Counted from the stretch's first letter, positions 15,762 through 24,785 are shown. The stretch: DNA of 64,000 nucleotides from Geodermatophilus amargosae (GCF_900116515.1 NZ_FPBA01000003.1:248001-312000), one strand, 5' to 3'. Notes: generated from the sequence alone by a model not told the origin. Made by a program: numbers and translations.

Positions 15762-17093
15762 CTAGCGGTAAGCACTGCCGCCGCGCAGCCGGGCGCTGAC
15801 CGCGGCGTACAGCGGGGCGAGGACGACGCCGTCACCGGCCAGCCGCTCGCGCAGCGCCCGGCGGTGCCGCAGCACGCCGACCAGGCCGATCGCCCAGAAC
15901 ACGTACTGGACGGCGAACGCGACGCGGAAGGCGCCCAGGTCGTAGGCGGTCGAGGCGCCCGGCGTGAGGACGTCGAGCACCGCGCCGATCGCGAGGATGG
16001 TCAGCAGCGAGGCGACGAACCCGCCGACGTTGACCAGGCCGCTGGCACTGCCCTGCCGCTCGGCGGGGTTCCACGTGCGGGCGTAGTCGAAGCCGATCAT
16101 CGAGCCCGGCCCGTTGGTGCCGAGGACGACCACCAGCCACACGAGCAGCCACAGCGGCGCCCGCCCGGGCCACAGCAGGACGACGGTCCAGGTGCCCGCG
16201 GTGAGCGCCAGGATCGACAGGACCAGCACCGAGCGGCGCAGCGGCCAGCGCCCGCACAGCCGGCCCAGCGCCGGCCCGACGCCCATCCCGACGACCACCA
16301 GCAGGCTGAGCAACCCGGCCGCCGTCGCCGGGGACAGGCCCTGGCCGACGACGAGGAAGGGATAACCCCACAGCAGCGCGAACACCGTGCCGGAGAACTG
16401 GGTGACCAGGTGCGTGTAGAGGCCGATCCGGGTGCCGGACTCCCGCCAGGTCAGCAGCAGGTTGCGACGGACCTCGGCCATCCCCGCGGGGGGAGCGGTG
16501 GGCACACCGGGCGGGGCGTCGCGCAGCGTGGTGATCACGAGGACGACGACGAGCACGCCCACCGCGGCGGCGCCGAGGAACGTGTTCCGCCAGCCGGCGG
16601 CGTGCAGCAGCGCGACGAGCGGATAGGCCGCCAGGATCTGCCCGACCTGGCCGAGGATGCCGGTGAGCTGGGTGACGAGCGGGACGGTGCGGCCGGGGAA
16701 CCAGAAGGCGACGACCCGCAGGACGCTGATGAAGGTCATCGCGTCGCCGGCGCCCACGAGCACGCGGGCGGCCACGGCGGTGGGCACGTCGGTGGCCAGC
16801 GCGAGGACCAGCTGGCCGGCCGCCATGGTGAGACCGCCGGCGAGGACGAGCCGCCGGGACCCGAAGCGGTCCAGCATCACGCCGACGGGGACCTGCAGGC
16901 CGGCGTAGACGGCCAGCTGCAGCACGAGGAACAGCGAGACCGCCGAGGCCCCGGCGGAGAAGCGCTCCTGGGCCTCCACCCCGGCCACGCCGAGCGAGGC
17001 CCGGTGGAAGACGGCGACGACGTAGGCGGCGAGTGCGGTGAGCCAGACGGCGTAGGCGCGCAGCGGCGTGCGGGCGTCGGTCGGAGGCGTCAC
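15762..17093 (-). CDS. MFS transporter
   Basis: 443 residues, twelve predicted membrane helices. The loop between helices 2 and 3 carries the MFS motif-A-like VGVMLDRFGSRRLVLAGG. The segments RVLVGAGDAMTFISVLRVVAFWFPGR resemble nitrate/sugar-phosphate-type symporters of the MFS. Substrate unknown. It is divergent from a TetR gene starting about 135 bp away, so the TetR protein may control it. The intervening DNA has an inverted repeat CCCGT-N4-ACGGG at 17156-17169. Confidence 0.85.
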   Translation of the reverse strand: MTPPTDARTPLRAYAVWLTALAAYVVAVFHRASLGVAGVEAQERFSAGASAVSLFLVLQLAVYAGLQVPVGVMLDRFGSRRLVLAGGLTMAAGQLVLALATDVPTAVAARVLVGAGDAMTFISVLRVVAFWFPGRTVPLVTQLTGILGQVGQILAAYPLVALLHAAGWRNTFLGAAAVGVLVVVLVITTLRDAPPGVPTAPPAGMAEVRRNLLLTWRESGTRIGLYTHLVTQFSGTVFALLWGYPFLVVGQGLSPATAAGLLSLLVVVGMGVGPALGRLCGRWPLRRSVLVLSILALTAGTWTVVLLWPGRAPLWLLVWLVVVLGTNGPGSMIGFDYARTWNPAERQGSASGLVNVGGFVASLLTILAIGAVLDVLTPGASTAYDLGAFRVAFAVQYVFWAIGLVGVLRHRRALRERLAGDGVVLAPLYAAVSARLRGGSAYR

Positions 17094-17228
17094 CTGGTGG
17101 ACGACAGCAACCGTCCGCCGGTTGTTCCCGCTGCCCGGGTGAGCCGCCTCACGCGCCCGTCCGTACGGGAGCAGGTCGTTCCGTTCCCCCGGGATCCCCG
17201 GCCCTACGATCGGCCCGTGGTCGCAGCA

Positions 17229-17849
17229 ATGGTCTCACCCGACGACCTGACCGAGGAGGACGCCCACCGCCGCGTGCGCATCCTCCTCGCGCTGGCCACC
17301 TGCATGGCCACCAAGGGCTACCGCGCGACCACCGCCTCCGACACCGCCCGCGAGGGCCGGGTGTCCAAGACCGTCGTCTACGCGCACTTCCGCGACACGG
17401 AGCACTGCCTCCTCGAGCTCTACACCCGCGCCACCGACAAGATGCTGGAGACCGTGCACGCCGCCCAGCAGCGGGCGGCCGCGGAGGGTCTGTCCTGGCC
17501 GCACCGGCTGCGCACCGCCGTGCGCGCCCACCTCGAGGTGCTCGCCGCCGACCCCGACGTGGCCTGGGCCGCGCTGGTGGAGGAGCAGGCGGCCGGCCGG
17601 CCCGCCCTCGCGCTGCGCCGCCAGGTGATCGACCGCTACGTCGAGCTGATCTGCGGCGTCGCCTCCGACCTGGCCGAGCAGCACCCCGGCGAGGTGCGCC
17701 CGGTGGACCGTGCCCTGGTGCTCGCCGCCGTCGGCGGGCTCAACGAGCTGATGCTGGCCCGCGTCGAGCGCGGCGAGGCCACGGCCCTCGACGAGGACAC
17801 CGACGTGGCCACCGAGGTGCTCGTCCAGCTGGTCGCCCGCCGCCCCTGA
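17229..17849 (+). CDS. TetR/AcrR-family regulator
   Basis: 206 residues. The N-terminal helix-turn-helix reads ATKGYRATTASDTAREGRVS followed by KTVVYAHFRDTEHCLLELYT, the standard TetR layout. The C-terminal ligand domain is helical and not informative. The ATG at 17229 is used; an in-frame GTG 12 bp upstream is equally possible. It is divergent from an MFS transporter gene, the common arrangement in which a TetR repressor controls an exporter and itself. Confidence 0.85.
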   Translation: MVSPDDLTEEDAHRRVRILLALATCMATKGYRATTASDTAREGRVSKTVVYAHFRDTEHCLLELYTRATDKMLETVHAAQQRAAAEGLSWPHRLRTAVRAHLEVLAADPDVAWAALVEEQAAGRPALALRRQVIDRYVELICGVASDLAEQHPGEVRPVDRALVLAAVGGLNELMLARVERGEATALDEDTDVATEVLVQLVARRP

Positions 17850-18330
17850 GTCCGCCGCGCCCCCGGCCGCGGCGCGGTCACCGGATGGCCCCCGTCCAGC
17901 AGCCTGAGGTGGCTGCGGCCGTCCTGGACGACGGGGGCAGCGTCGCGGCCGGAGCGACGGGTGCCGGCGCGGTGGCTGAGACCGCGGCCGGCGGAGACGG
18001 TGAGGACGGCGACGCTGGCGAGGATCGCGAGCGGGGCGAGGACGGCGAGGGTGATGGCCGCGGCGGTGAGAGCGGTGGTGATCACTGGTCGGCCTCGTTC
18101 GTGTCGGCGTGGTCGCGGGGGTGCGCGTCCACGTCGTCATCGGCAGGCTCGGCCGTGTACTAGAGCGAGGTCCGCGTCCCGGGCCGAGCGCACCGCTCAC
18201 CGGCCACCTCCGCGCGCTGCGCACCCGCACGGCCGCACCCGCACGGCCGCACCCGCACGGCCGCGCCCGCGGTCGTCGGCGGGCCCGCCGTCGCGGCCGG
18301 GCTGCTGTCACCGGCTGGGTGCTGCGACGG
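17850..18330. other. 481-bp gap with a weak small membrane frame and a short repeat
   Basis: No well-supported gene. On the minus strand a GTG at 18085 opens a frame starting with a hydrophobic stretch (ITLAVLAPLAILASVAVL), which could be a small membrane protein. It has no natural end and runs antisense into the tetR gene, so I do not call it. At 18221-18262 the 14-bp unit GCACCCGCACGGCC occurs three times in tandem. Just after tetR, CCGCGCC and GGCGCGG could form a weak terminator. Confidence 0.5.
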
Positions 18331-19746
18331 TCAGCGGCGGGCCGGTCGCAGTGCCAGCACCGCCAGCGCCCCGGCCGCGCTGAGCCCGGCACCGGCCAGC
18401 GCGGCGGCGTCCCACCCGGCGAGCAGCCCGGCCGCGGTGCCGGCGGGCGCGCCCGCGGTCACCAGCAGGACGACGAGCGTGACGCCGACGGCCGCGCCGA
18501 GGTAGCGGGCGGTGTTGTTCGCCCCGCTGCCCATGCCGGCCCGCTCCGGCGGCACGTGCGCCACCGCCTCCCGGCCGAGTGCCGCGTTGGCCGCGCCGTA
18601 GCCGACACCGAGGACGACCAGGCCCGGCAGCAGCGCGACGGCCCGGCTGCCGGTGTCCAGCACGGCGAGCGCGGCCAGCCCCGCCGCCGACACCGCGAGC
18701 CCGCCGGCCAGCAGCACCCGCCCGTCGACCCCGGGCAGCCAGCGCAGCCCCCACGACGTCGCCGTCGCCACCGCCGACCAGACGAGCACGAGCAGCGTGG
18801 TCGCCAGCAGGCTCTCGCCCAGGGCGCGCTGCAGCACGGTGACCAGGAACGACATCAGCCCGACGGTGGCCACGCCGGTGACCAGCGCGCCGAGCGTCGC
18901 CGCCACGAACCCGCGGACGCGGAACAGCCCGAGGTCGACCATCGGCGTGCGCACGCGGTTCTCGGCGAGGACAAACGCGACGGCCAGCACCGCACCGCCG
19001 GCGATGAGCGCGACCACGGCGCCGGTCCCCGCGCCGGTGCGGGTGGCCACGAGGCCGACGAGCAGGCAGCACACCGCGGCCACGAGCAGCACCGGCCCGG
19101 GGACGTCGACCCGCGGGCGGCGGCCGGGTGCGGCCTCCGGCAGCAGCAGCCGCGCGGCGACCGCCAGCAGCAGCGCGACGACGGCGGCCGCGGCGTGCGT
19201 GGCCCGCCAGCCGGTCTCGCCGTCGAGCAGCACCGCGGCCAGCCCGCCGACGCCGGTCCCCGCCCCGAGGCTGGCGCCCCAGACCGCCGCCGCCCGGGCG
19301 CGCGCGGGCCCGAGCGGGAAGACCTGCGCGACGAGGCCCAGCGAGCAGGCGAGGACGGCCGCACCGCCGACGCCCTCGACCACCCGGCCGGCGACGAAGA
19401 CCCCGGTGGCGCCCGCGGTGGCCGTCACCGCAGCGCCGGCGGCCAGCAGGACCAGGCCCGCGGTGAACACCCGGCGGCGGCCGAGGTCGTCGGCGGCCGC
19501 GCCGGTGACCAGCAGCGCCGCGGCCAGGCCGAGGCTCATCGCCGAAAGCAGCCACGCCTGCCCGCCGGCGCCGGCGCCCAGGTCGGCGGCGGTGGCCACC
19601 GTGGTGGCCAGCGGGGTGACGAACGCGGCGAGGACGACGAGCGTGCTGGCCGCGACCACGGCGAGCGTCCGCCGCTGCAGGACGGCGACGGGCGGGCCGC
19701 CCACGGCGTCGGCGGCGTCGGGACCGGACCGGACCGAGCGGGACAT
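18331..19746 (-). CDS. MFS drug-efflux-type transporter
   Basis: 471 residues from the ATG at 19744-19746. There are 12 to 14 hydrophobic helices. The motif-A region is GAAADDLGRRRVFTAGLVLL, and VVEGVGGAAVLACSLGLVAQVFP follows the pattern of drug:H+ antiporter-2 (EmrB/QacA-like) proteins. NRVRTPMVDLGLFRVRGF is a typical mid-protein signature of that group. The substrate is unknown. A perfect palindrome lies 23-37 bp upstream of the start, suggesting control by a TetR-type repressor that is not encoded next to it. Confidence 0.85.
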   Translation of the reverse strand: MSRSVRSGPDAADAVGGPPVAVLQRRTLAVVAASTLVVLAAFVTPLATTVATAADLGAGAGGQAWLLSAMSLGLAAALLVTGAAADDLGRRRVFTAGLVLLAAGAAVTATAGATGVFVAGRVVEGVGGAAVLACSLGLVAQVFPLGPARARAAAVWGASLGAGTGVGGLAAVLLDGETGWRATHAAAAVVALLLAVAARLLLPEAAPGRRPRVDVPGPVLLVAAVCCLLVGLVATRTGAGTGAVVALIAGGAVLAVAFVLAENRVRTPMVDLGLFRVRGFVAATLGALVTGVATVGLMSFLVTVLQRALGESLLATTLLVLVWSAVATATSWGLRWLPGVDGRVLLAGGLAVSAAGLAALAVLDTGSRAVALLPGLVVLGVGYGAANAALGREAVAHVPPERAGMGSGANNTARYLGAAVGVTLVVLLVTAGAPAGTAAGLLAGWDAAALAGAGLSAAGALAVLALRPARR

Positions 19747-19768
19747 CCGCGCCCCCAGCAGCAGGTCA

Positions 19769-19783
19769 GTTGGACAGTCCAAC
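19769..19783. promoter_or_regulatory. Palindromic operator upstream of the MFS exporter
   Basis: GTTGGAC-A-GTCCAAC, a perfect 7-1-7 inverted repeat, 23 bp before the ATG of the exporter gene. Such sites are typical for TetR-family repressors of exporters. No regulator gene lies within 1.9 kb, and the nearest TetR gene (17229-17849) already faces another transporter. Confidence 0.5.
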
Positions 19784-19922
19784 CGAGGTGGGCCGACGTT
19801 AGCAGGACCGGGTGCCGGCGCACCACCCCGACGGGGCGGCAGGCATGGTCGGCGCGGCTCGGGGGCAAGGCCCGTCCGAGGAGCACCGTCCAGGTGCCAC
19901 GAGACAGGGAGGAGCGCCGCCC

Positions 19923-20327
19923 ATGGCGTCCGTGATCCACTTCACCATCGCGACCGTCGCCGAGGAGAGCCCCGACTTCCGCCGCGTCCTGTGGACCGGC
20001 AAGAACACCCAGCTCGTCGTCATGACCATCCCGGCGGGTGGCGAGATCGGCGAGGAGGTCCACGAGGACATCGACCAGATCCTCACCTTCGTCAGCGGCG
20101 TCGGTGAGGCGAAGGTCGGCGGGGCCACGAAGAAGGTCGCCCAGGGCGACCTGGTCGTCGTCCCGGCCGGGACGAAGCACAACTTCCTCAACACCGGGCC
20201 GAACCCGCTGGTCCTCTACACGGTCTACGGCCCGCCGGAGCACGCCGACGGCGCGGTGCACCACACCAAGGAGGAGGCCGACGAGGCGGAGGAGTCCGGG
20301 AAGGACGAGCCGCCCACCGAGAGCTGA
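19923..20327 (+). CDS. Cupin-domain protein
   Basis: 134 residues, a single small cupin barrel. The motif GEEVHEDIDQILTFVSGVGE supplies His and Glu metal ligands (cupin motif 1), and GDLVVVPAGTKHNFLNTG is motif 2 with the second His. The C-terminal 20 residues are charged and acidic. Proteins of this kind bind a metal and may be dioxygenase- or isomerase-like; the exact role is unknown. It stands alone and is closed by a hairpin before the next gene. Confidence 0.85.
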   Translation: MASVIHFTIATVAEESPDFRRVLWTGKNTQLVVMTIPAGGEIGEEVHEDIDQILTFVSGVGEAKVGGATKKVAQGDLVVVPAGTKHNFLNTGPNPLVLYTVYGPPEHADGAVHHTKEEADEAEESGKDEPPTES

Positions 20328-20350
20328 CCCCTCCCCCGGTGCCGTCCACC

Positions 20351-20380
20351 CGGTGCCGTCCGCCCAGGGGGACGGCACCG
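20351..20380 (+). terminator. Hairpin terminator after the cupin gene
   Basis: CGGTGCCGTCC (20351-20361) and GGACGGCACCG (20370-20380) form a perfect 11-bp stem with an 8-base loop. It lies between the cupin stop and the GTG of the FAD dehydrogenase gene. Part of the left arm is duplicated directly upstream. Confidence 0.6.
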
Positions 20381-20394
20381 GGGACACTGGACCG

Positions 20395-23256
20395 GTGAGC
20401 ACCACCGCCGCCGGTCCCGACGCCGCCACGACCGAGGTCACCGCCGCCCTGCGCCGGGCCGGGATCGGTGACGTCGACGACTCGGGCCTCGCCCGCGCGC
20501 TGTACTCCTCCGACGGCTCGCTCTACCGGGTGCTGCCGCGCGCCGTCGTCCGGCCGCGGGCCGCCGACGAGGTGGTGGCCGCCCTGGAGGTCTGCCGGGA
20601 GCTCGGCGTGCCGCTGACCATGCGCGGCGCGGGCACCTCGATCGCCGGGAACGCCGTGGGCACCGGCGTCGTCGTCGACACCAGCCGGTACCTCCACCGG
20701 GTGCACGCGGTCGACGCCGAGTCGCGCACCGCCGTCGTCGACCCCGGCGTGGTGCAGGCGGCGCTGCAGACCGCGGCCCGTCCCGCCGGGCTGCGCTTCG
20801 GGCCCGACCCGAGCACGTCCAACCGCTGCACGATCGGCGGGATGATCGGCAACAACGCCTGCGGCTCGCGGGCGCTGGGCTACGGCCGCACCTCGGACAA
20901 CGTCGTGGGCCTCGACGTGGTCACCGGCTCCGGGCAGCGGCTGCGGCTGGCGTCCGGGTCGGCCACCCCCGGGCTCGAGGACCTGCGCACCCTGGTGGCC
21001 GGTGAGCTGGCCACCATCCGGACCGAGCTCGGCACCTTCGGCCGGCAGGTGTCGGGCTACTCCCTGGAGCACCTGCTGCCCGAGCACGGCTTCGACGTCG
21101 CCCGCGCGCTGGTGGGCAGCGAGGGGACGCTGGCGGTCGTCCTCGGCGCCACCGTGCGGCTGGTCGCCGACGCGCCGTACCGCGGCCTGGTCGTGCTCGG
21201 CTACCCCTCGATGGCCGACGCCGCCGACGCCACGCCGGGGCTGCTGCGCCACGGGCCGACCGCGGTCGAGGGCCTCGACGAGCGGATCGTGCAGCGGCTG
21301 CGCGACGTGCCGGCCGCCGTCGTCCCGGACCTGCCGAAGGGCGCCGGCTGGCTGATCGTCGAACTGACCGGCGACACCGTCGCCGAGGTCCAGGCCAAGG
21401 GCGCGGCCGTGGTGGCCGACGGCGGGGCGCTGGACAGCCTGGTGGTCACCGACGTCGCGCACGCCGCGGCGATCTGGCGGATCCGCGAGGACGGCGCCGG
21501 GCTGGCCGCGCGCACGTCCGACGGCCGTCCCGCGCACGCCGGCTGGGAGGACGCCGCGGTCCCGGTGACCTCGCTGGGCGCCTACCTGCGCGAGTTCGAC
21601 GCGCTGCTCGACGGGCACGGGCTGCAGGGCGTGCCGTACGGGCACTTCGGCGACGGCTGCGTGCACGTGCGCATCGACTTCCCGTTCGGCCGCGAGCCCG
21701 ACCGCGGCCGGGCCGCCTACCGCGCCTTCGTGGAGGACGCCGCCCGGCTCGTGGCCCGCTACGGCGGGTCGGTGTCGGGCGAGCACGGCGACGGCCGCGC
21801 CCGCAGCGAGCTGCTCGGCACCATGTACTCCCCCGCCACGCTCGACCTCTTCGCGCGGGTCAAGGGCCTGTTCGACCCCGACGACGTGCTCAACCCCGGC
21901 GTGCTGGTGCGCCCGGCCCGCCTAGACGACGACGTCCGGGTGGCCGCTGCGCCGCGGCTGCGCACCGGGCTCGCCCTGGCCTACCGGCACGACGAGGGCG
22001 ACTTCTCCAACGCGGTGCACCGCTGCACCGGCGTCGGCAAGTGCCGGGCCGAGCCGTCGGGCGTCGCGGTGATGTGCCCGTCCTATCCCGCCACCCGCGA
22101 GGAGAAGGACTCCACCCGCGGCCGGGCCCGGGTGCTGCAGGAGATGCTCGCGCCCGGCGGCCCCGTGCGGGACTGGCGCTCGCCGGAGGTGCACGACGCG
22201 CTGGACCTGTGCCTGTCGTGCAAGGGCTGCTCGCGCGACTGCCCGACCGGCGTGGACATGGCCAGCTACAAGTCCGAGGTGCTGCACCAGAGCTACCGCC
22301 GCCGGATCCGCCCGCTGTCGCACTACACGCTGGGCAAGCTGCCGATGTGGTCGGACCTGGCCGCCCGCGCGCCGCGGCTGGTCAACGCGGTCATGCGCTC
22401 GCGGCTCGGCGGCCGGCTGGCGAAGTGGGGCGCCGGTGTGGACCGGCGGCGCGACCTGCCGTCCTTCGCCCCGCGCACCTTCCGGCAGCAGTGGACGCCG
22501 CGCGCCGGCGACGGCGCCCCGGTGGCACTGTGGGTCGACTCGTTCACCGACCACTTCGCCCCGGAGGTCGCCCTGGCCGCGGCTCGGGTGCTCGAGGCGG
22601 CGGGCTACTCCGTGCAGGTGCCCGGCGACGACACCTGCTGCGGCCTGACGTGGACCACCACCGGCCAGCTCGACACCGCGCGGCGCATCCTCGGCGACAC
22701 CGTGCGCAAGCTCGCGCCGCTGGCCGACGCCGGGGTCCCGATCGTGGGCGTGGAGCCCTCGTGCACCGCGTCGCTGCGCAGCGACGCCGTCGAGCTGCTG
22801 GACGAGGCGGGCGGGCGGGACACGGCCGCGCGGGTCGCCGCGGGCACCCGGACGCTGGCCGAGCTGCTCACCGCCACCGAGGGGTGGACGCCGCCGTCGC
22901 TGGCCGGCGTCGAGGTGGTCGCGCAGCCGCACTGCCACCACCACGCGGTGATGGGCTGGGCGGCCGACGAGCGGCTGCTGCGCAGCGCCGGCGCGACGGT
23001 CACCCGGCTCGGCGGCTGCTGCGGGCTGGCGGGCAACTGGGGCGTCGAGCGCGGCCACCACGACGTGTCGGTGACGATCGCCGAGCAGCAGCTGCTGCCC
23101 GCCGTCCGCGAGGCCGGCCCGGACGCCGTGGTCCTGGCCGACGGGTTCTCCTGCCGCACGCAGCTCGACCAGCTGTCCGACCGGTCCGGCCGGCACCTCG
23201 CCGAACTCCTGGCCGACGCGCTGGACCGGGACGCGCTGGACCGGGAGGGGGCATAG
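20395..23256 (+). CDS. FAD-linked oxidase with C-terminal Fe-S and CCG domains
   Basis: 953 residues, a one-chain enzyme like D-lactate dehydrogenase or the GlcD-GlcF parts of glycolate oxidase. N-terminal FAD-binding (PCMH) domain with PLTMRGAGTSIAGNAVGTGV and TIGGMIGNNACGSRALGYGR. A FAD-oxidase C-terminal domain follows, including GHFGDGCVHVRIDFPFG. The ferredoxin-like domain has cysteines in CTGVGKC...CPSYP and CLSCKGCSRDCPTG. At the C-terminus are CCG-type heterodisulfide-reductase-like motifs (TCCGLTW, GGCCGLAGNWG). The likely reaction is 2-hydroxyacid oxidation, passing electrons to the respiratory chain. The GTG at 20395 is used. A perfect 16-bp hairpin overlaps its stop. Confidence 0.88.
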   Translation: MSTTAAGPDAATTEVTAALRRAGIGDVDDSGLARALYSSDGSLYRVLPRAVVRPRAADEVVAALEVCRELGVPLTMRGAGTSIAGNAVGTGVVVDTSRYLHRVHAVDAESRTAVVDPGVVQAALQTAARPAGLRFGPDPSTSNRCTIGGMIGNNACGSRALGYGRTSDNVVGLDVVTGSGQRLRLASGSATPGLEDLRTLVAGELATIRTELGTFGRQVSGYSLEHLLPEHGFDVARALVGSEGTLAVVLGATVRLVADAPYRGLVVLGYPSMADAADATPGLLRHGPTAVEGLDERIVQRLRDVPAAVVPDLPKGAGWLIVELTGDTVAEVQAKGAAVVADGGALDSLVVTDVAHAAAIWRIREDGAGLAARTSDGRPAHAGWEDAAVPVTSLGAYLREFDALLDGHGLQGVPYGHFGDGCVHVRIDFPFGREPDRGRAAYRAFVEDAARLVARYGGSVSGEHGDGRARSELLGTMYSPATLDLFARVKGLFDPDDVLNPGVLVRPARLDDDVRVAAAPRLRTGLALAYRHDEGDFSNAVHRCTGVGKCRAEPSGVAVMCPSYPATREEKDSTRGRARVLQEMLAPGGPVRDWRSPEVHDALDLCLSCKGCSRDCPTGVDMASYKSEVLHQSYRRRIRPLSHYTLGKLPMWSDLAARAPRLVNAVMRSRLGGRLAKWGAGVDRRRDLPSFAPRTFRQQWTPRAGDGAPVALWVDSFTDHFAPEVALAAARVLEAAGYSVQVPGDDTCCGLTWTTTGQLDTARRILGDTVRKLAPLADAGVPIVGVEPSCTASLRSDAVELLDEAGGRDTAARVAAGTRTLAELLTATEGWTPPSLAGVEVVAQPHCHHHAVMGWAADERLLRSAGATVTRLGGCCGLAGNWGVERGHHDVSVTIAEQQLLPAVREAGPDAVVLADGFSCRTQLDQLSDRSGRHLAELLADALDRDALDREGA

Positions 23257-23302
23257 GAAGCTCTCCGCACGCATCGGGGCCCGAGACGTGCGGAGAGCTT
23301 CC
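23256..23302 (+). terminator. Strong hairpin terminator
   Basis: GGAAGCTCTCCGCACG (23256-23271) pairs perfectly with CGTGCGGAGAGCTTCC (23287-23302), with a 15-base loop. It begins at the last base of the dehydrogenase stop codon and lacks a U-tract, as is common in high-GC actinobacteria. Confidence 0.8.
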
Positions 23303-23349
23303 TGTGCCCCACGGGGAATGAGCCGCCGACCTGCGCGTTGGCGCGAGGC

Positions 23350-24015
23350 ATGACCACCCTCGGCATCATCGGCGCCGGCCACATCGGCACGGCGCTCGCG
23401 CAGGCAGCCACCGACATCGGCTACGACGTCGTGCTCTCCAACTCCCGCGGCCCCGAGACGCTCGCCGGCCTCGTCGACGCCCTCGGCGACCGACCCTCAC
23501 GGAAGGGCACCGTCCGCGCGGCCACCCCGGCCGAGACCGGGGCCGCGGGCGACCTGGTCGTCGTCACCGTGCCGCTGAAGGCGGTCGAGGACGTCCCCGT
23601 CGAGCCGCTGGCCGGCAAGGTCGTGATCGACACGAACAACTACTACCCGGAGCGCGACGGGCACGTCGCGGCGCTGGACGAGGAGACGACGACCACCTCG
23701 GAGCTGCTGCAGGAGCACCTGCCGCGCTCGCGCGTGGTCAAGGCGTTCAACCACATCTACGCCGCCGACATCACCGCCCGCCGGACGCCGCCGGGGACGC
23801 CGAACCGGCGGGCGCTGGCGATCGCCGGCGACGACGCCTCGGCCAAGGAGACGGTGGCCTCGTTCATCGACGAGATCGGCTTCGACGTCGTCGACCTCGG
23901 TCCGCTCGCCGAGGGGTGGCGCATCCAGCGCGACACCCCCGGCTACGGCCCCGACCTCGACGCCGGCCGGCTGAGCGAGGCCGTGGCCGCGGCGAAGCGC
24001 TACCGCGACGTGTGA
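23350..24015 (+). CDS. NADPH-dependent F420 reductase-like protein
   Basis: 221 residues from the ATG at 23350. The Rossmann motif GIIGAGHIGTALAQAATDIG at the N-terminus is followed by VVLSNSRGPETLAGL, where the SNSRG loop binds the NADPH phosphate. The central region DTNNYYPERDG and VVKAFNHIYA are typical of the NADPH:F420 oxidoreductase (Fno/NPD) family, which moves hydride between NADP and coenzyme F420. Some actinobacterial members are probably plain NADPH oxidoreductases. A PPOX-class protein near 31 kb is a possible F420 user. Confidence 0.82.
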   Translation: MTTLGIIGAGHIGTALAQAATDIGYDVVLSNSRGPETLAGLVDALGDRPSRKGTVRAATPAETGAAGDLVVVTVPLKAVEDVPVEPLAGKVVIDTNNYYPERDGHVAALDEETTTTSELLQEHLPRSRVVKAFNHIYAADITARRTPPGTPNRRALAIAGDDASAKETVASFIDEIGFDVVDLGPLAEGWRIQRDTPGYGPDLDAGRLSEAVAAAKRYRDV

Positions 24016-24021
24016 GCGACG

Positions 24022-24047
24022 GGGCCGCCGGGGCGCTCAGGCGGCCC
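24022..24047. terminator. Bidirectional hairpin between convergent genes
   Basis: GGGCCGCC (24022-24029) and GGCGGCCC (24040-24047) form an 8-bp stem with a 10-base loop. It overlaps the stop of the esterase gene and follows the F420 reductase stop by 6 bp. Confidence 0.55.
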
Positions 24048-24711
24048 GGCGGTCCCGGCGATCGCGGGCCGCGGTGAGCACCGTCGGGGCCAGCGCGGCG
24101 GCGATCCGCGCGTAGCCGGCCGACGAGGGGTGGAAGCGGTCGGCGGAGAACAGCGACGGGTCGCTGCCGAACGCGCCGCCCAGCTCGGCCGACACCGCGG
24201 CGACGGTCGCACCGTGCGCCCACGCGACCTCGGCCTGGCGCTGCTGCAGCACCGCGCACGCGCCGCGCACGACCGGCCGCAGCGCCGGCGGCACGAACGG
24301 CACGCTGGACATGTCCGGCGCGGGGACCACGACGACGTCGGTGCCGGCGGCGCGCAGGCCGCTGACGGCGGCGCCGAGCGCGGCGGTGGCGGCAGTGAGG
24401 ATCTCGTTGCCCCCCGTCGCTCGCGCGCTCGCGACGGGCCCCTGCAGCAAGGCCATGGCCGAGCGGGCCAGGTCGTTGGCGCCGATCACCACGACGGCGA
24501 GGTCGGCGTCCAGCGGCGCGGCCCGGCGCACCTGGGCGCCGAGGTCGCGGGAGACCGCGCCGGGCACGGCCAGCACGGTGAGATCGGTGTCGATGCCCTC
24601 GCTGCGCAGGACCTGCGCCAGCCGCGGGCCGAGGCCGTCCTCGACCCGCGTGGCGCCGGTGCCGTACGCGATCGAGTCACCGAGGACGACGAGGCGGAAC
24701 GGTTCGCTCAC
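24037..24711 (-). CDS. SGNH/GDSL-family esterase
   Basis: 224 residues. Block I is VVLGDSIAYGTGA with the nucleophile Ser near residue 13. Block III is VVIGANDLAR with the oxyanion Asn. Block V is DRFHPSSAGYARIA with the Asp-His pair. This is the full catalytic set of SGNH hydrolases. No signal peptide is seen, so it is probably cytosolic. The substrate (lipid, acyl or acetyl ester) is unknown. It lies between two strong hairpins, so it is probably transcribed alone. Confidence 0.88.
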   Translation of the reverse strand: MSEPFRLVVLGDSIAYGTGATRVEDGLGPRLAQVLRSEGIDTDLTVLAVPGAVSRDLGAQVRRAAPLDADLAVVVIGANDLARSAMALLQGPVASARATGGNEILTAATAALGAAVSGLRAAGTDVVVVPAPDMSSVPFVPPALRPVVRGACAVLQQRQAEVAWAHGATVAAVSAELGGAFGSDPSLFSADRFHPSSAGYARIAAALAPTVLTAARDRRDRRAA

Positions 24712-24720
24712 GGCTGGTGC

Positions 24721-24760
24721 AACGCCGGCCGGCGGGGCGCTGTGCCCGCCGGCCGGCGTT
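24721..24760 (-). terminator. Strong hairpin terminator after the fabG gene
   Basis: AACGCCGGCCGGCGGG (24721-24736) and CCCGCCGGCCGGCGTT (24745-24760) are perfect 16-bp arms around an 8-base loop. It lies 26 bp past the FabG stop on the minus strand and just before the start of the esterase gene. Confidence 0.8.
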
Positions 24761-24785
24761 CCGTACGTCTCAGGCGCTGTGCGCG

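Noticed and set aside
17636-18085. Minus-strand frame starting with a hydrophobic stretch, possible small membrane protein
   Set aside because: It runs on antisense into the TetR gene for more than 200 bp and has no natural stop near the end of the hydrophobic part. Described under the gap instead.
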